Positions 1-10,157 of a DNA stretch of 64,000 nt are shown one piece after another. This stretch comes from Cladosporium sp. IMV 00045 (taxonomy: Eukaryota > Ascomycota > Dothideomycetes > Cladosporiales > Cladosporiaceae), in the NCBI GenBank assembly GCA_001931905.2, contig MSJI02000338.1:1-64000 (forward strand). Reading direction: 5' to 3'. Within the stretch, counting starts at the first letter, position 1. Every line of letters begins with the position of its first letter. The position numbers and the translations under genes were made by a program. Under the pieces are notes generated by a model that was not told where the DNA came from, did no database searches, and worked only from the letters and a program-made list of their open reading frames with translations.

Positions 1-617
1 CGGGAGAGGACATCGACGAGCTGGCTTACCGACCCAACCCCGCTGCTTTTGCTGCCCCCGAGGCAAAGGAGGAGCCCGAGAAGGTTGGCCGCTATTCGAG
101 GAAGAACGAAGATGGTGTCTACAGGCCTCCGCGTATCTCCGCAACTGCCATGCCCACCACTGAACAACGCGAGAAGCGTGCCGCAAGACCCGGTCACTCC
201 GCTACCGTCGATGAATACATCACCAACGAACTCTCCGCCAACCCGGTTGCGCAGCCCAGCATTGGTAGCAACGTCGTGGCTGGCGGCCGCAGCACGAAGA
301 ACGCAAAGGCCCTTGCAAGAGAAGCAGAGAGGCGCAATTACGAAGAGACCAACCTGGTCCGTCTGCCGAAGGAGAGCAAGAAAGAGTTGGCCAAATACAA
401 GCAGAAGGATCGTGCGCAGTATGGAGGTGAAGAATGGAAGGGACTGGGTGAGAGTCTGGACAGGATCTCAGACCTCACGAGGAAGAAGGGCGGCAAAGAC
501 ACCACGCTGGACAAGAGCCGCAAGCGCAGAGCCACCGAGGACGGTCCTCGCGGCGACGGCATCGGCGATGCATTCGACATCAAGAAGCGCCGCATGGATA
601 AGAAGTTGCGCAAGTAG
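1..617 (+). CDS. LCP5: Lcp5/neuroguidin-type U3 snoRNP protein, C-terminal part (5' partial)
   Basis: The reading frame is open from the left edge (first full codon at base 3) to TAG at 615-617, giving about 204 residues. The start lies outside the window. Visible signatures are a DELAYRPNP segment, a GVYRPPRISATAMP segment, then RNYEETNLVRLPKESKKE and a strongly basic tail ending KKRRMDKKLRK. The YRP...PP-R..A order followed by NYEE-x-x-x-VRL matches my recollection of the Sas10/C1D family member Lcp5 (neuroguidin in animals), a nucleolar component of the small-subunit processome needed for early 18S rRNA processing. The basic tail fits nucleolar localisation. The stop lies only 25 bases from the stop of the opposing dehydrogenase gene, so the two transcripts probably overlap at their 3' ends. 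The alternative would be another Sas10-domain protein such as Utp3; the NYEE-VRL element favours Lcp5. Confidence 0.8.
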   Translation, partial: GEDIDELAYRPNPAAFAAPEAKEEPEKVGRYSRKNEDGVYRPPRISATAMPTTEQREKRAARPGHSATVDEYITNELSANPVAQPSIGSNVVAGGRSTKNAKALAREAERRNYEETNLVRLPKESKKELAKYKQKDRAQYGGEEWKGLGESLDRISDLTRKKGGKDTTLDKSRKRRATEDGPRGDGIGDAFDIKKRRMDKKLRK

Positions 618-641
618 TCACATAATATCTAATCAATCGGC

Positions 642-1624
642 CTACTGGCCTTTCTTGGTCTCCTCAGAGTCGATCATCCGCTTTAGCTCCGCCAACCTGG
701 TGGTCTTGCTGAACAAATAGTCGATCAGCCATATAGGCAGCAGTAAGCTGATGATCATCATCGTCCAAGCGAAGGCCCCATGGCGAACGCATCGAGGTGG
801 GTTTGGTTTCAAAATATCGTTCACGACTCCTGATGCCCACGTCTCGCGAGACTTGTCTCCAGGCGGAGCATTCTCACCTCTCATCATGGCTTGCACGTGA
901 GAGCCAATCGGGGCATATGGAGAGCATGCAGGTAGACCACTTTCTGCAGCGGGTGTATGGGACCAGAAACCAGTCTGCACAGCCCCCGTGACGAGAGAGA
1001 CAACCTTTTGTGATCAGACGTTAGTGTCCATGGCATCTCTTCGTCGCTTAGGAAGATGCTGCGGTATGTTATCCAGGGATGTCTTACACGTATGCCAAAG
1101 GGCGCAAACTCCACTCTCATTGTATCGTTCAGCGTCGCTACGGCTGCTTTCGTCGCGGTATATGAGCCAATATAGGGCTGCCTGCCGGCTTGCAGCGAAG
1201 CGATTGAGCATTGATTGACAACCGTTCCTCTTGCATTTTTCAGTAAAGGGAAGCAGGCCTGCGTCACAGCAAGCAACCCGAAGACGTTGACTTCAAAATT
1301 GTGCCGTACCGCTTGGATGTCGGCGTCAAGCAGAGGCATCATGTAACCGTATCCGGCATTGTTGATGAGGTAGTCGAGACGACCACCGGTGACGCGAGCG
1401 ACCTCTTCTACGGCTGCGGATACCGATGGGTTGGAGGTTACGTCCAGTTGTATCTTGGCCAGCCTTTTTGACTCGGGCAGATGGTCATGATCGCCTGTCT
1501 TGAGGCCTGTAACGATGACATGGATTTCAGGTCTTTTCAAGAGCTCAGTGGCTAGAGCATCTCCAAGTCCGCCGGGCGATACGCCGGTGATGAGACACCA
1601 CACGGGCGGTGCTATCGCGGTCAT
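642..1624 (-). CDS. Short-chain dehydrogenase, 1-acyl-DHAP reductase (Ayr1)-like
   Basis: Two exons, complement(642..1004, 1088..1624), 299 residues. The intron (1005-1087) has GT-AG ends and a CTAAC branch site; splicing restores the usual SDR continuation GIRVVSLVTGAVQT. I chose the ATG at 1624; the frame has no upstream ATG. Classical SDR features are the cofactor motif TGVSPGGLG at 13-21, NNAG at 88-91, a serine near 140-143, and catalytic YTATK (Tyr155, Lys159). A hydrophobic segment near the C-terminus (FAWTMMIISLLLPIWLIDYL) suggests a membrane anchor, as in the lipid-droplet/ER enzyme Ayr1, which reduces 1-acyl-dihydroxyacetone phosphate with NADPH to lysophosphatidate. Family membership (SDR) is firm; the exact substrate is inferred from overall similarity and the C-terminal anchor. 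Convergent with the Lcp5-type gene. Confidence 0.85.
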
Positions 1625-1639
1625 TTTACTTGAGGCCAA

Positions 1640-2496
1640 GCAGGCGCCGAAAGGAACGTCAAAGTTCTTTCTTGGACCAAAACAGTGGTGGCATGGGCTG
1701 TACTAATGCAGCACCTTACAGCCTCCTTGAGCTCCAGAGCTCAAATATGCCCTATCGTCATCAGCGTTACTGGTGAGACGTAATACTACATGTACAGACC
1801 GCCAACCTCCGAGAGAGACAGTCGCTTGGCGAGGCAGTGAACGGATGTGTTGCAATCAAGTCGAGTCCGAGAAGGCCGTCACACGACGGTAATGGCAATA
1901 CCTCCACCATTCGTGTAAAAAGCAGATACCCTCTTCCAAATGATTGTGATAGTAGTCTTCCTGCTTTGGAAAGGGTGGAGTTCTGAAGCAGGCAATATTC
2001 ACCGAGTGTGCCCCACCATACGCCTGTTGAAAATCCTCTGCTGTGAACATTTTAACTTTGACCACTAGCAGTAGACATATACCGCCTATCTCGATACCTA
2101 CCTAGTCAAACATCTTCTTAAAGCCCTACATGTGCCTACACATCAACTCCTTGGCTACAGTGACTATGGCTGCTGATAGTGAAGCATGTCACACCGTGCG
2201 AATGCTTGCGAGGCTTAATTTGCGTTGATATGATTCAGCCAAGTGATTTATCTGCAAAACACGTCTCGCGGAGCTTTTGCGGAAGCACATCTGCAGAGAT
2301 AATGTGGCACACACCCGCCGACACTCCGCATATCGCCGACGAAATAGGAAGTGCTTTGTACATATATCGTGCAATGCGGTCCTAGTGTCGATATTATCAA
2401 TTTCAACGGCTGTCAAATCATCCTTTGGGTCCTGCCGTCTTTCCTTTTCTGTCGCCATATCCTTTCCATACCAATTAACCATTACCATCGACAAAC
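1640..2496. other. Intergenic, divergent promoter region
   Basis: About 870 bases between the minus-strand dehydrogenase and the plus-strand orphan at 2497, so it should contain both promoters. A 69-codon minus-strand frame at 1856-2065 is the only notable open stretch, and I see no family signature in it. No RNA gene or repeat recognised. Confidence 0.5.
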
Positions 2497-3111
2497 ATGT
2501 TCGGATCAAAGTCAAATATCTTTGTATCGATCAGTCCTGGATATGAGTACGCCAAAGGAGAGCACAAGCTCTACCTGAAGCCTCATTACGTCTGGATGCT
2601 CACGGTCGAATCCGCAAACCACAGCTTGTCTGGAAGGAGAGACCCCAATCCAACACATTATTCAGTCGTCTGGAACGATTACACAGAAAGCTTCGAAATC
2701 AGAAAGGTCCGACCAACGAACCAAGGCATCGTAGGTAGTATCGAGATTCAACGACACGCTCCTGCATCCGCTGCGAAGCTCTTCGATCTACTCCAGAACG
2801 CCCTGGAAGCACACGATCCAACTCTCTTCTCATCTGAGTTTGACGGTTCAGAAGAATCCGAAAGCTGGATGAGGCAAGCGTTGCAGGAGCTTCAAGATGA
2901 CAAGATCGTCAAGGCTTTCGATGTGGAGCTGTTCATGTCTTTCGCCCAGGCATACCTGGATCGACGGATCGATGGCGAGGGACCGGCGAGGATCGCCTAC
3001 TCCAGGCACCATAAGGATCACTCCCAGAAAGAGAAGAAGTCCTTCTGGATCACATATCCGCAGATGAACGCAAATTACGACCGCAGCGATGTCTACGGAG
3101 GTCTGATGTGA
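2497..3111 (+). CDS. Conserved-looking fungal protein of unknown function
   Basis: Single-exon frame of 204 residues, ATG at 2497 in an ACAAACATG context, TGA at 3109-3111. The protein has mixed composition with no signal peptide or membrane segment, and is acidic and glutamate-rich in the middle (around FDGSEESESWMRQ). It then has a helical block ELQDDKIVKAFDVELFMSF followed by a basic KDHSQKEKKSFW stretch. The composition and ordered hydrophobic pattern look like a real globular protein rather than a random frame, but I cannot assign a family or function. The upstream 870 bases are shared with the divergent dehydrogenase; the downstream neighbour is the arrestin gene about 1 kb away on the same strand. 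Confidence 0.65.
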   Translation: MFGSKSNIFVSISPGYEYAKGEHKLYLKPHYVWMLTVESANHSLSGRRDPNPTHYSVVWNDYTESFEIRKVRPTNQGIVGSIEIQRHAPASAAKLFDLLQNALEAHDPTLFSSEFDGSEESESWMRQALQELQDDKIVKAFDVELFMSFAQAYLDRRIDGEGPARIAYSRHHKDHSQKEKKSFWITYPQMNANYDRSDVYGGLM

Positions 3112-4090
3112 CGGTCTTTATAACGGAGAAGCAAGACAGATGGGATATCCACATCCAACAACTTCCTATTGTGAGCAAGTCATGGTCATCAGTCACAGTC
3201 AGAGCCATGAGGTGCTACAAATCTCTCCGCATCGCGCACCACCGCCATCGATCTCCGTATCGAATCGGCGAACCGATCTGGCCTCACACCAGCGTCGAAT
3301 AAATGGGCCAGTACACGGAAATAAGAGCACGCAGCTCACAGCTGGTACATGGGGTCTATTACCTTGGTGAGGTGATTTACTCCACCGCCTCCAATGCCGA
3401 CAGAGTAGCTCAGTCCAAAAGTCCACTCTGAGATCTTGCGACATATGCGAAAAAAGTGTTGACGTGGGCATCGAGAGCGAGGGTTGTGGCTCTTGGAGGG
3501 GAGGATTGCACAGTTTGACCTGGTGGAAGCAGGTCAAGTCATCCAGTCCATGACGAATGGACATCGCTATTTTGTATGGTATGACCGATGGGCTCGATGG
3601 CACTGAAGTGGAACGATAAGGAGTATATTAGCCACATACGACACGAATTATGAGAATCAATATGGTTGCCTACGCACCGCTTTCCAATGTTAGCAAAATG
3701 TGGTACGTAGCACGTGGCGCAGCTCATCGCTTGCCACTTCGCTCATTGTGTTTGCCACAGCATTAAGTACATACACTCACCATAAGATCTATTTGTCCGC
3801 AGTTGGCAGGTTTGATAGGAGTTGTTGTTGTTGCTCGAAAGAATGACGAGGGGACTCATAGCTGTTGGGTGGAGTCAAGTTTCTCTCCACGCCGCCCAGC
3901 GCCTTCTTTGCGCCATCCGCGCCCCAAAACCCACTTCCCGGCGCAGCCTTACGCAGGAGAGGACAGCCTTCACCAAGGAAATACGCCAAGCATCGCCGAA
4001 CGCATCCGACCATCCGTGACTCGCTTGGAATATCTGACAAGTATTGCAAATACTGATAGGAAAGTGTGCGACCTTGAGGGCGACAAATCC
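3112..4090. other. Intergenic / arrestin 5' leader
   Basis: Non-coding region between two plus-strand genes. The arrestin frame is open upstream to about 3803 but has no ATG before 4091, so that part is taken as leader. Nothing else recognised. Confidence 0.5.
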
Positions 4091-5919
4091 ATGCCGCAGT
4101 ACAACACGAACGTCCCCATCGCTCCGCCCTGGTCCGCGAGCATGTCAATGCAAGCTTCCATCGTCCTTGACCAGCCTGGGAATGTCTCGTTCACGAATCT
4201 GGATGAGATCAGCGGTAGAGTTGTAGTGAGATGCTCAAAAAGTGCCGATATCACTACGATTGTTGTGAAGCTTGAGGGCGAGAGCAGGACGCGATTGATG
4301 AGTTCTGGTGGGCCTGACGGAGAGCGACCAAAACCACAGCTGGAGTACCACAAGGTATGTATTTCTCACGCTATACAAGAATGCAGCAGCTGATGTTTCT
4401 AGATTCTCTACAAAGTACAGACGGTCTTCCCGCCAGCAGACGTTCTCGAAGGCAGAGCGGCTGGAAAGGCTTCCTATACACTGCCACCGGGAACGCACGA
4501 ATATCCTTGGAGGTTCAAGGTTCGTCTTGTATCCCAACCTGTACTGCACTTCTAACATTTCCTTGCCAGCTTCCTTTCAACAATGCGTGCCACGCTCAAA
4601 AAAGTATGATCGCGGCCTCCCCTCTGGCATCACTTGGACTTGAAGCACCTAGAGCTCCTACAAGCCATGCACACAAAACGCTGCCTCCAACATTAAGCGG
4701 ATTCCCTGGTGAAGCTGAGATCAGATACTTTGTCAAGGCCACGGTGGGGCGTCATTCTTTCTTCAAGGAGAATCCTCGAACTTATGCCCCCTTCAACTTC
4801 TTCCCGATAGAACCACCAAGGAAGCCACCTACTGGATCTCAGGTCTATGCTCGGCAGAAGCACGCTTTCGCCCCATTTCCCGAGGCCCCCATGAAGGATA
4901 AGATGAAGAGTCTGTTTGGCAAGAAATCCAACGAGCCGACTCCACTCGGAGGAGACGCTCCCTTCATCAGTGTCGATGCACGTTTGCCGGAACCCGCAGT
5001 CCTCACTTGCAACCAAGACGTACCGCTTTCTATTCTTGTCAAACGGTTGAACGCCAGCAGTGATCCCATATATCTGCAATCACTCCAGGTCTCACTAAAC
5101 GCCAACACAAAAATCCGCGCACACGACGTCTACCGAACTGAACAAAACAGCTGGATTATCATGAGCAAAAGCAACATGGGCATGCTAGTTGGATCCAACT
5201 CCGACGTAGAGGGTACCGAAGTCCCTATCGACGACAGTTTATGGCGCGGTCAGATCCTGCCAAACACAGTAGCACCTTCGTTCGAGACTTGTAATATTGC
5301 ACGTACCTACAGCTTGGACGTACGGGTTGGACTAAGCTGTAGTGGCTCTTCGTCTGGATCGAGCGGGAAGATCAGCAAGGCGAGCATGCAGCGATCTGTA
5401 GGTATTCCGGACGATCTCAGTCAATCAGAATACCCGGCTAATCATCACCAGCAGGCGCAGAATGTGGTTCTGCCACTGAGACTCGAGGTCCAGGTATATT
5501 CCGGAATCGCGCCTCCTGCCGAAGTGTTACAACGCATGGCGGAGGCTCGCTCTGGCAAACAACCAGTAGGCAACGCAGCGCCCACGCCTGCGGCAGCTCA
5601 AAAACCAGCCAACACCCAAGCGATGGACGAGAAACTCAAGACCGAAGGCCGCCAGTCAACTGCGGCAGGACCAAGCTCATCAATGCCGCCTATGCCTACA
5701 CAGCCTGATGCTCCTGAGATCCCAGCAAGACCAGGCCAGCCGGTGCCTCCACAAGAGCACGACTTCGGTGATGCACCGCCTAGCTACGAAGACGCTATTG
5801 CGTCCGATATGCCATCGGTAGATGCGCCGAGGCCTGATTATGCACCGCCACCTACGGGTGAGGATCCTATCCTCGGAAGAGATGAGAAGAAGGGATGGGT
5901 CGATTATAGAGAAGTGTGA
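4091..5919 (+). CDS. Alpha-arrestin (arrestin-related trafficking adaptor) with PPxY motif
   Basis: Three exons, 4091..4354, 4403..4519 and 4570..5919, 576 residues. Both introns (48 and 50 bp) have GT-AG ends and keep phase 0. They join EYHK to ILYKVQTVFPP, then a GTHEYPWRFK segment to LPFNNACH, the normal arrestin N-terminal core. The N-domain spans roughly residues 15-215 and the arrestin C-domain roughly 255-475, with GQILPNTVAPSFETCNIART as a core strand. The tail is proline-rich and disordered, with a single clear PPSY motif at 530-533 in the context DAPPSYEDAI. In fungal ARTs such motifs recruit the WW domains of the HECT ligase Rsp5 to ubiquitinate plasma-membrane transporters and trigger endocytosis. 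The cargo cannot be told. ATG 4091 is the first in frame; Met at residue 18 or 20 is a possible alternative start. Confidence 0.88.
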
Positions 5920-6485
5920 GGCAAGAAATAATATGACGTAGCATGATGGCTGCAAGTACAATAGTGAAATGTAATTAGGGGCTTTTCTCTTCGTTGCAGC
6001 TGCGATATTCTTATCATTCGAATGAGCCAGTACATATAGTCGTCGTTCGTGTGAATTCAAATGATGTATCGAAGCACATGTCATACTCGAAGGGAGTGAT
6101 CAGGGAAGGCACGTGATGCCAAGCCTCATGACTAAAGCAACCTGGGGTCAAACATCGCTGGCCTCCTCCGATAGTCCGCCAGTACAAATACCGGGGTTCA
6201 CCAACCAACAACCAGCGACGACGGCGACAAGAACTCAGAAGAGACGCAGATAGTACATATCAGAACCAGCAAAGCAAGGGAAATCGACGTAGAGACACAC
6301 GCGACCTCCTTGCGCCCGGCGACAGTACAAAGTGCTGCGCTGCTTTGGCCTGATACCGCTTGCCAAACACTACCAATCGACTTGACATTGGACACCAGCA
6401 CCGCTGCATACATCTCTCCCACTCCTGTAGCTCAAAGCGCTATCGCCGACTCTTTCACGTCCTTCTTCACTTATCCTCCGCGACA
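5920..6485. other. Intergenic
   Basis: Spacer between two plus-strand genes holding the arrestin 3' UTR and the TOA1 promoter and leader. No feature recognised. Confidence 0.5.
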
Positions 6486-7244
6486 ATGACGAACGCGCTG
6501 GTGGTATGTCTGCACATCAAGCCGCCAGGCAAGAGCACATGATACGGCGGTGGCTAACGCTTGAGGGAATAGGGCGACGTCTACGAAAAGATCATCCAGG
6601 AGGTCGTGGATGCGTCCAAGAATGATTTCGAAGAAAGCGGTGTCGGACAGGGTACGCTGAACGAACTGCAGCAAGTGAGTGCCAACCGAGATTCCTCTCC
6701 TCCGCGTCGTTTCCTTTTCCATACGATACCTACGCAACATGGCATGCGGGTCACGAAGAGCATCGGAGCCGCATCGACAATGCGACTGCAGCCAAAGGCC
6801 GGGTGCCGGGGTCCCATAACGCTCGTCGCATACCGCTACCTTGCAAGCAAGCCGACGGTCAGCGCAATCGCCGCAGCCAGCGGCCAGCAGCAAGGCAAAG
6901 CGGGGGCTCGAGGATCAGAGCACCGGGCTGTCCGCTGCTTTTGCACCGACACTTAAAAGCCCTCCCCATGTTGCATGGCCCCACTATTTCTCTGCGCCTT
7001 ACCGCTTACAGTTGGTCTGGCGTATCACGTGGTCTTGTCATCCTCCACGCTCATGTCCCTACCCGCATACAGTGTCATGTCAGATCAATCGTGTCGACCA
7101 TGCTAACGAGATATCTCAACAGGAATGGCAGCACAAGCTCTCACAGCGCGGAGTCGCGCAGATGCCTTGGGATCCTAAACCTGCTCCTCCTGCACCACAA
7201 CAGCCGCCACAACAGCAGCAGCCGGTTCAGCAACAACACCCTCA

Positions 7245-7281
<37 letters not shown>

Positions 7282-8328
7282 CAGATGAACCACAATGTCG
7301 GCATGCCGCCCAACAACCCGAATGGCATGTCCAACGTCTCATACTCTGGTTACGAGAACAGTGTGCCGGCACCTGCGAACGGTGCTCCTCGCGTCAAGAC
7401 CGAACCCGGAATGGAGCAACAGCAACAGCCACCGCAGCAGCAGTATCATGGACTCCCCCCAATGAACAGCTATTCCCAAGTCAACGGCGGTCAGGGTGGC
7501 GGTGCTGCGCGTGCGCAACAGCTTGTCGAACAGCAATTTGGTCCGCAGGCCACGGCTGGCTTTCAACGCGGAGGTCTCGCCTTGCCAGGCCAACAGCAGG
7601 CCAAGCCGCCACAAGGCTTGCAGCTTCCACCGAACCAGATGCAACAGCAATATCAACAGCAACAGCAACAGCAACAGCAGCAGCAGCAGGCTATGCAACG
7701 CCAACAGCAACAACTCAGCCAACAGCAACAGAACCCACAGATCAAGGTCGAGAATAACAATTCGACTGCACCTCAGGGCCAATACCAGCAGCAACCAGCA
7801 CCAAACTACAGCCAGACGGACGGTGCTGATGATGCTCTGGACGAGTGGCGAGCAATGCTGGCCGAGAGGCGTGCATTCGTAGCAGGCCAGACGGAGCACG
7901 CGGATCGCATGATGCGTGAGCGTATTTCCGAGCTTTCCGACGACCTCCAAAGCGGGCTCATGCTCCCCCTGGATGAGCAGAAAGGACGCCTGCAGGCACG
8001 CAACCGCAAGGCAGCCGCCTTGAAGGCGAAGAGGGCAAGCGGGTCGCAGACAGCCGCATCTGCGTCCACCGCACCTGCAATCGCGCAGCTCGATGGTGAA
8101 GACGACGAGGACGATGAAGATGCAATCAACTCAGATCTCGATGACCCGGAAGACGACACTAACCAAATTAACGATGACGATGACGACAACGGCGATTCAA
8201 TCCTGTGCACCTACGACAAGGTGCAGCGTGTGAAGAACAAGTGGAAGTGCACTCTCAAGGATGGTGTCCTCAACGCCAACGGCAAGGAGTGGCTCTTCCA
8301 CAAGGGCAATGGCGAGTTCGAATGGTAG
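6486..8328 (+). CDS. TOA1: Transcription initiation factor IIA large (alpha/beta) subunit
   Basis: Three exons, 6486..6503, 6573..6674 and 7123..8328, 441 residues. The first exon has only six codons (MTNALV). Splicing gives VGDVYEKIIQEVVDASKNDF and then EWQHKLSQRGVAQMPWD, the helical N-terminal domain that pairs with TOA2. The C-terminal beta-barrel half is diagnostic: CTYDKVQRVKNKWKC, then LKDGVLNANGKEWLFHKGNGEFEW to the stop. Between them lies a low-complexity linker with two long polyglutamine blocks (about 7198-7284 and 7627-7737) and an acidic stretch just before the barrel (near GEDDEDDEDAINSDLDD). TFIIA stabilises TBP on the TATA box during RNA polymerase II initiation. Intron 2 is 448 bp, far longer than any other intron in this window, with clear GTGAGT and a CTAAC...CAG end. 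The alpha/beta linker is usually variable across fungi. Confidence 0.95.
7198..7284 (+). repeat. CAG/CAA repeat encoding polyglutamine (TOA1)
   Basis: A run dominated by CAG and CAA codons, including an almost uninterrupted (CAG)n core near 7252-7275. It is in frame and encodes the first polyglutamine block of the TFIIA linker. Confidence 0.9.
7640..7737 (+). repeat. CAA/CAG repeat encoding second polyglutamine block (TOA1)
   Basis: Mixed CAA/CAG codons with occasional ATG, CGC and CTC interruptions encode the second glutamine-rich segment of the linker. The mixed codons suggest slower length variation than in the first block. Confidence 0.85.
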
Positions 8329-9113
8329 AAAGATGGCTCGCTCCAGCTTTCAATTTTGCGACTAGTCCAGCACACTTGGCTCTCGACGGCGTTCATAATG
8401 CTGCCTACTGGCTTTGCTCGGCTCTTTGATTGGATCATTCGGTTAGGCGTAGCATTGGGGATCACTGGCAGGGTGGGTTATCGGAATGGGTGTATCACTG
8501 AGAATATTAGACTGGAAGTGCGTGAGCGGGCGGAGTTCTCAAAAGGTCAAGGTGTAAAGAAACGTAGCGACGATCCATAATGAGAAAACAGAAACAGAGA
8601 AAAGTCAAAACATGCTTCGATGTGTCCTTCATGTAGTGTTTCTCCCTTCAGGAACATGAAGCCGAGATTTCATGGGCTGTGACGCGGCTTCATAAGTGTG
8701 CTGCCGCTAATTCACTTTCGCGTCTCTCCTCCAATCTTGAAGATGATGCTATTAATGGCGACATGGTTTGATCTCCATACCTCGACACGCGACTCCCCCC
8801 ACTAGAATTCACACCAGACCCCGGTCTGGATCTGAGGCCGCTGCTGCCGGACTAGTAAATGTAAGGTACTCGATAATGCCCGAGGGCCTCCAAACCCTCC
8901 TTCCTTCCTTCTCTTCCTTCACATTCTCTTCGGTCTGTCTTTCTCTCTGTTCGACTTTTCTGCTCTGCTCTGCTTTCTTGCATCTCTTGCTTGTCAGATC
9001 CGTCTCTTTTGCTTCAGCATCATCTACTGGTCCTGTCCCTGCACTGCTTCCTGTATCGGCCGGACACTTCGCACACACATTTCCAGCATAAACAATAAAC
9101 GGCCGACACAGCC
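8329..9113. other. Intergenic, with CT-rich leader tract
   Basis: Contains the TOA1 3' UTR and the promoter of the gene at 9114. A pyrimidine-rich tract at about 8899-8990 (repeated TTCCTTCC, TCTTTCTCTCTG) resembles the CT-rich blocks found before transcription starts in filamentous fungi. No coding gene recognised. Confidence 0.55.
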
Positions 9114-10103
9114 ATGACCGGCCGCCGCAGAGTCCAAGTCCCCTCCATCTACACCCGCGATTCTTCCGTGTCGTCTCATCGCCCCAGCACGACCGTCTCA
9201 AGCATATCCACCATCCCGCCCGCACAACCCGCCCAGGCTCCTCCGCAGCCACCAGCAAATGCACCACCCACCGCAGTGCCTCATGATGGCTTGCTGCTCA
9301 TCGTCATTGCGGGCACGCCCAACGCGACCTTGAAGAGCTATGTGCAAACCGCTTTGTCGAAGGGAACGTCTATCGGAGAAGTTTTGGTGCTGGGCGAGAA
9401 GAAAGACGAGCAGGCGTTGAAGCAGCTGAAAGTGGACATGTACGGACTCGCGGGGAGCATGCAGAGGGAGTTGGGCGTGCAGGTAGAGTTCCTGCAGGGT
9501 GACGTGAGTGAGGAGGTCTTGAACGAGCATTTGGGCAGGGCTCTGAAAGCGCAGAGGCCCGTGGGAGGGAGGAATGATAGTGCTGCTGCTGCTGCTGCGG
9601 GGAGGAAGGAGTTGCACGGCGTCATTTGTGATTTGGACAATGAAGCTCAGCATGTGGATGTTCTGGAGGTTGACTCGGCGGTTCTCATGAATCAATGGCT
9701 GCGATCCGTGGGTTTCGGTCACTCCATTGCCAGGTCTGCTATTCCGCTGCTTAGAGTGGCTGCACACCGGGCTGCACAATCAACGCCCGAGTCTGAGAAG
9801 GCACTCAAGTTCCCGATCTTTACCACAACATTGAACTCGTCTGCCGCCAACAGCGGCTCGATGCACAACGTGGCTTTGCGGGCTCTGCTCGACAGTCTGA
9901 ACACGGCTCGGAACCGCGAGATCACTTTCGGATCGGCAGACATTTTGCTCGCTCCGGAACCAGAGCCCGTCAGGCAGGAGAACCAGTCTGTCCTCGCACC
10001 GACTAACGGATGGAACGACCACACCCCAGAATCCCCAGCCGAGGAGTCTCCTACAAAGCTATGGGGAATGTGGTCTATGCAACAAGAGATTGGCAACTTT
10101 TGA
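9114..10103 (+). CDS. Fungal protein of unknown function with Rossmann-like pattern
   Basis: Single-exon frame of 329 residues, ATG at 9114 after a CT-rich leader. Residues 1-60 are Ser/Thr/Pro/Gln-rich and probably disordered. From about residue 63 the hydrophobic strand GLLLIVIAGTPN, later strands (GEVLVLGEKK, VQVEFLQGDV, ELHGVICDLDN) and a helix-rich second half (VLMNQWLRSVGFGHSIARSAIPLLRVAAH) follow the order of an SDR-like Rossmann fold. However, I see no GxxxGxG cofactor motif and no YxxxK pair. An alanine run (about AAAAAA after residue 150) interrupts the fold. The second half also has KFPIFTTTLNSSAANSG and LRALLDSLNTARN, which are reminiscent of degenerate SDRs. Function unknown; the fold assignment is inference. 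Its stop lies 54 bases from that of the opposing ACR3 gene. Confidence 0.75.
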   Translation: MTGRRRVQVPSIYTRDSSVSSHRPSTTVSSISTIPPAQPAQAPPQPPANAPPTAVPHDGLLLIVIAGTPNATLKSYVQTALSKGTSIGEVLVLGEKKDEQALKQLKVDMYGLAGSMQRELGVQVEFLQGDVSEEVLNEHLGRALKAQRPVGGRNDSAAAAAAGRKELHGVICDLDNEAQHVDVLEVDSAVLMNQWLRSVGFGHSIARSAIPLLRVAAHRAAQSTPESEKALKFPIFTTTLNSSAANSGSMHNVALRALLDSLNTARNREITFGSADILLAPEPEPVRQENQSVLAPTNGWNDHTPESPAEESPTKLWGMWSMQQEIGNF

Positions 10104-10157
10104 GAGCGGTGATGCCGCCTTTCTATTACTACGTTACATGAGGGGAAAGCCAGGCAT

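Noticed and set aside
1856..2065. 69-codon minus-strand frame in the first intergenic region
   Set aside because: Starts with an ATG in reasonable context, but short, without family signature or neighbours in the same frame; not enough evidence for a gene.
6803..7288. Open frame crossing TOA1 intron 2 into exon 3 with Ser/Asn runs
   Set aside because: Alternative frame of the CAG repeat; no family similarity, and the TFIIA exon structure accounts for the sequence.
7339..7950. Leucine-rich antisense frame over TOA1
   Set aside because: The leucine runs are the complement of CAG/CAA repeats encoding polyglutamine.
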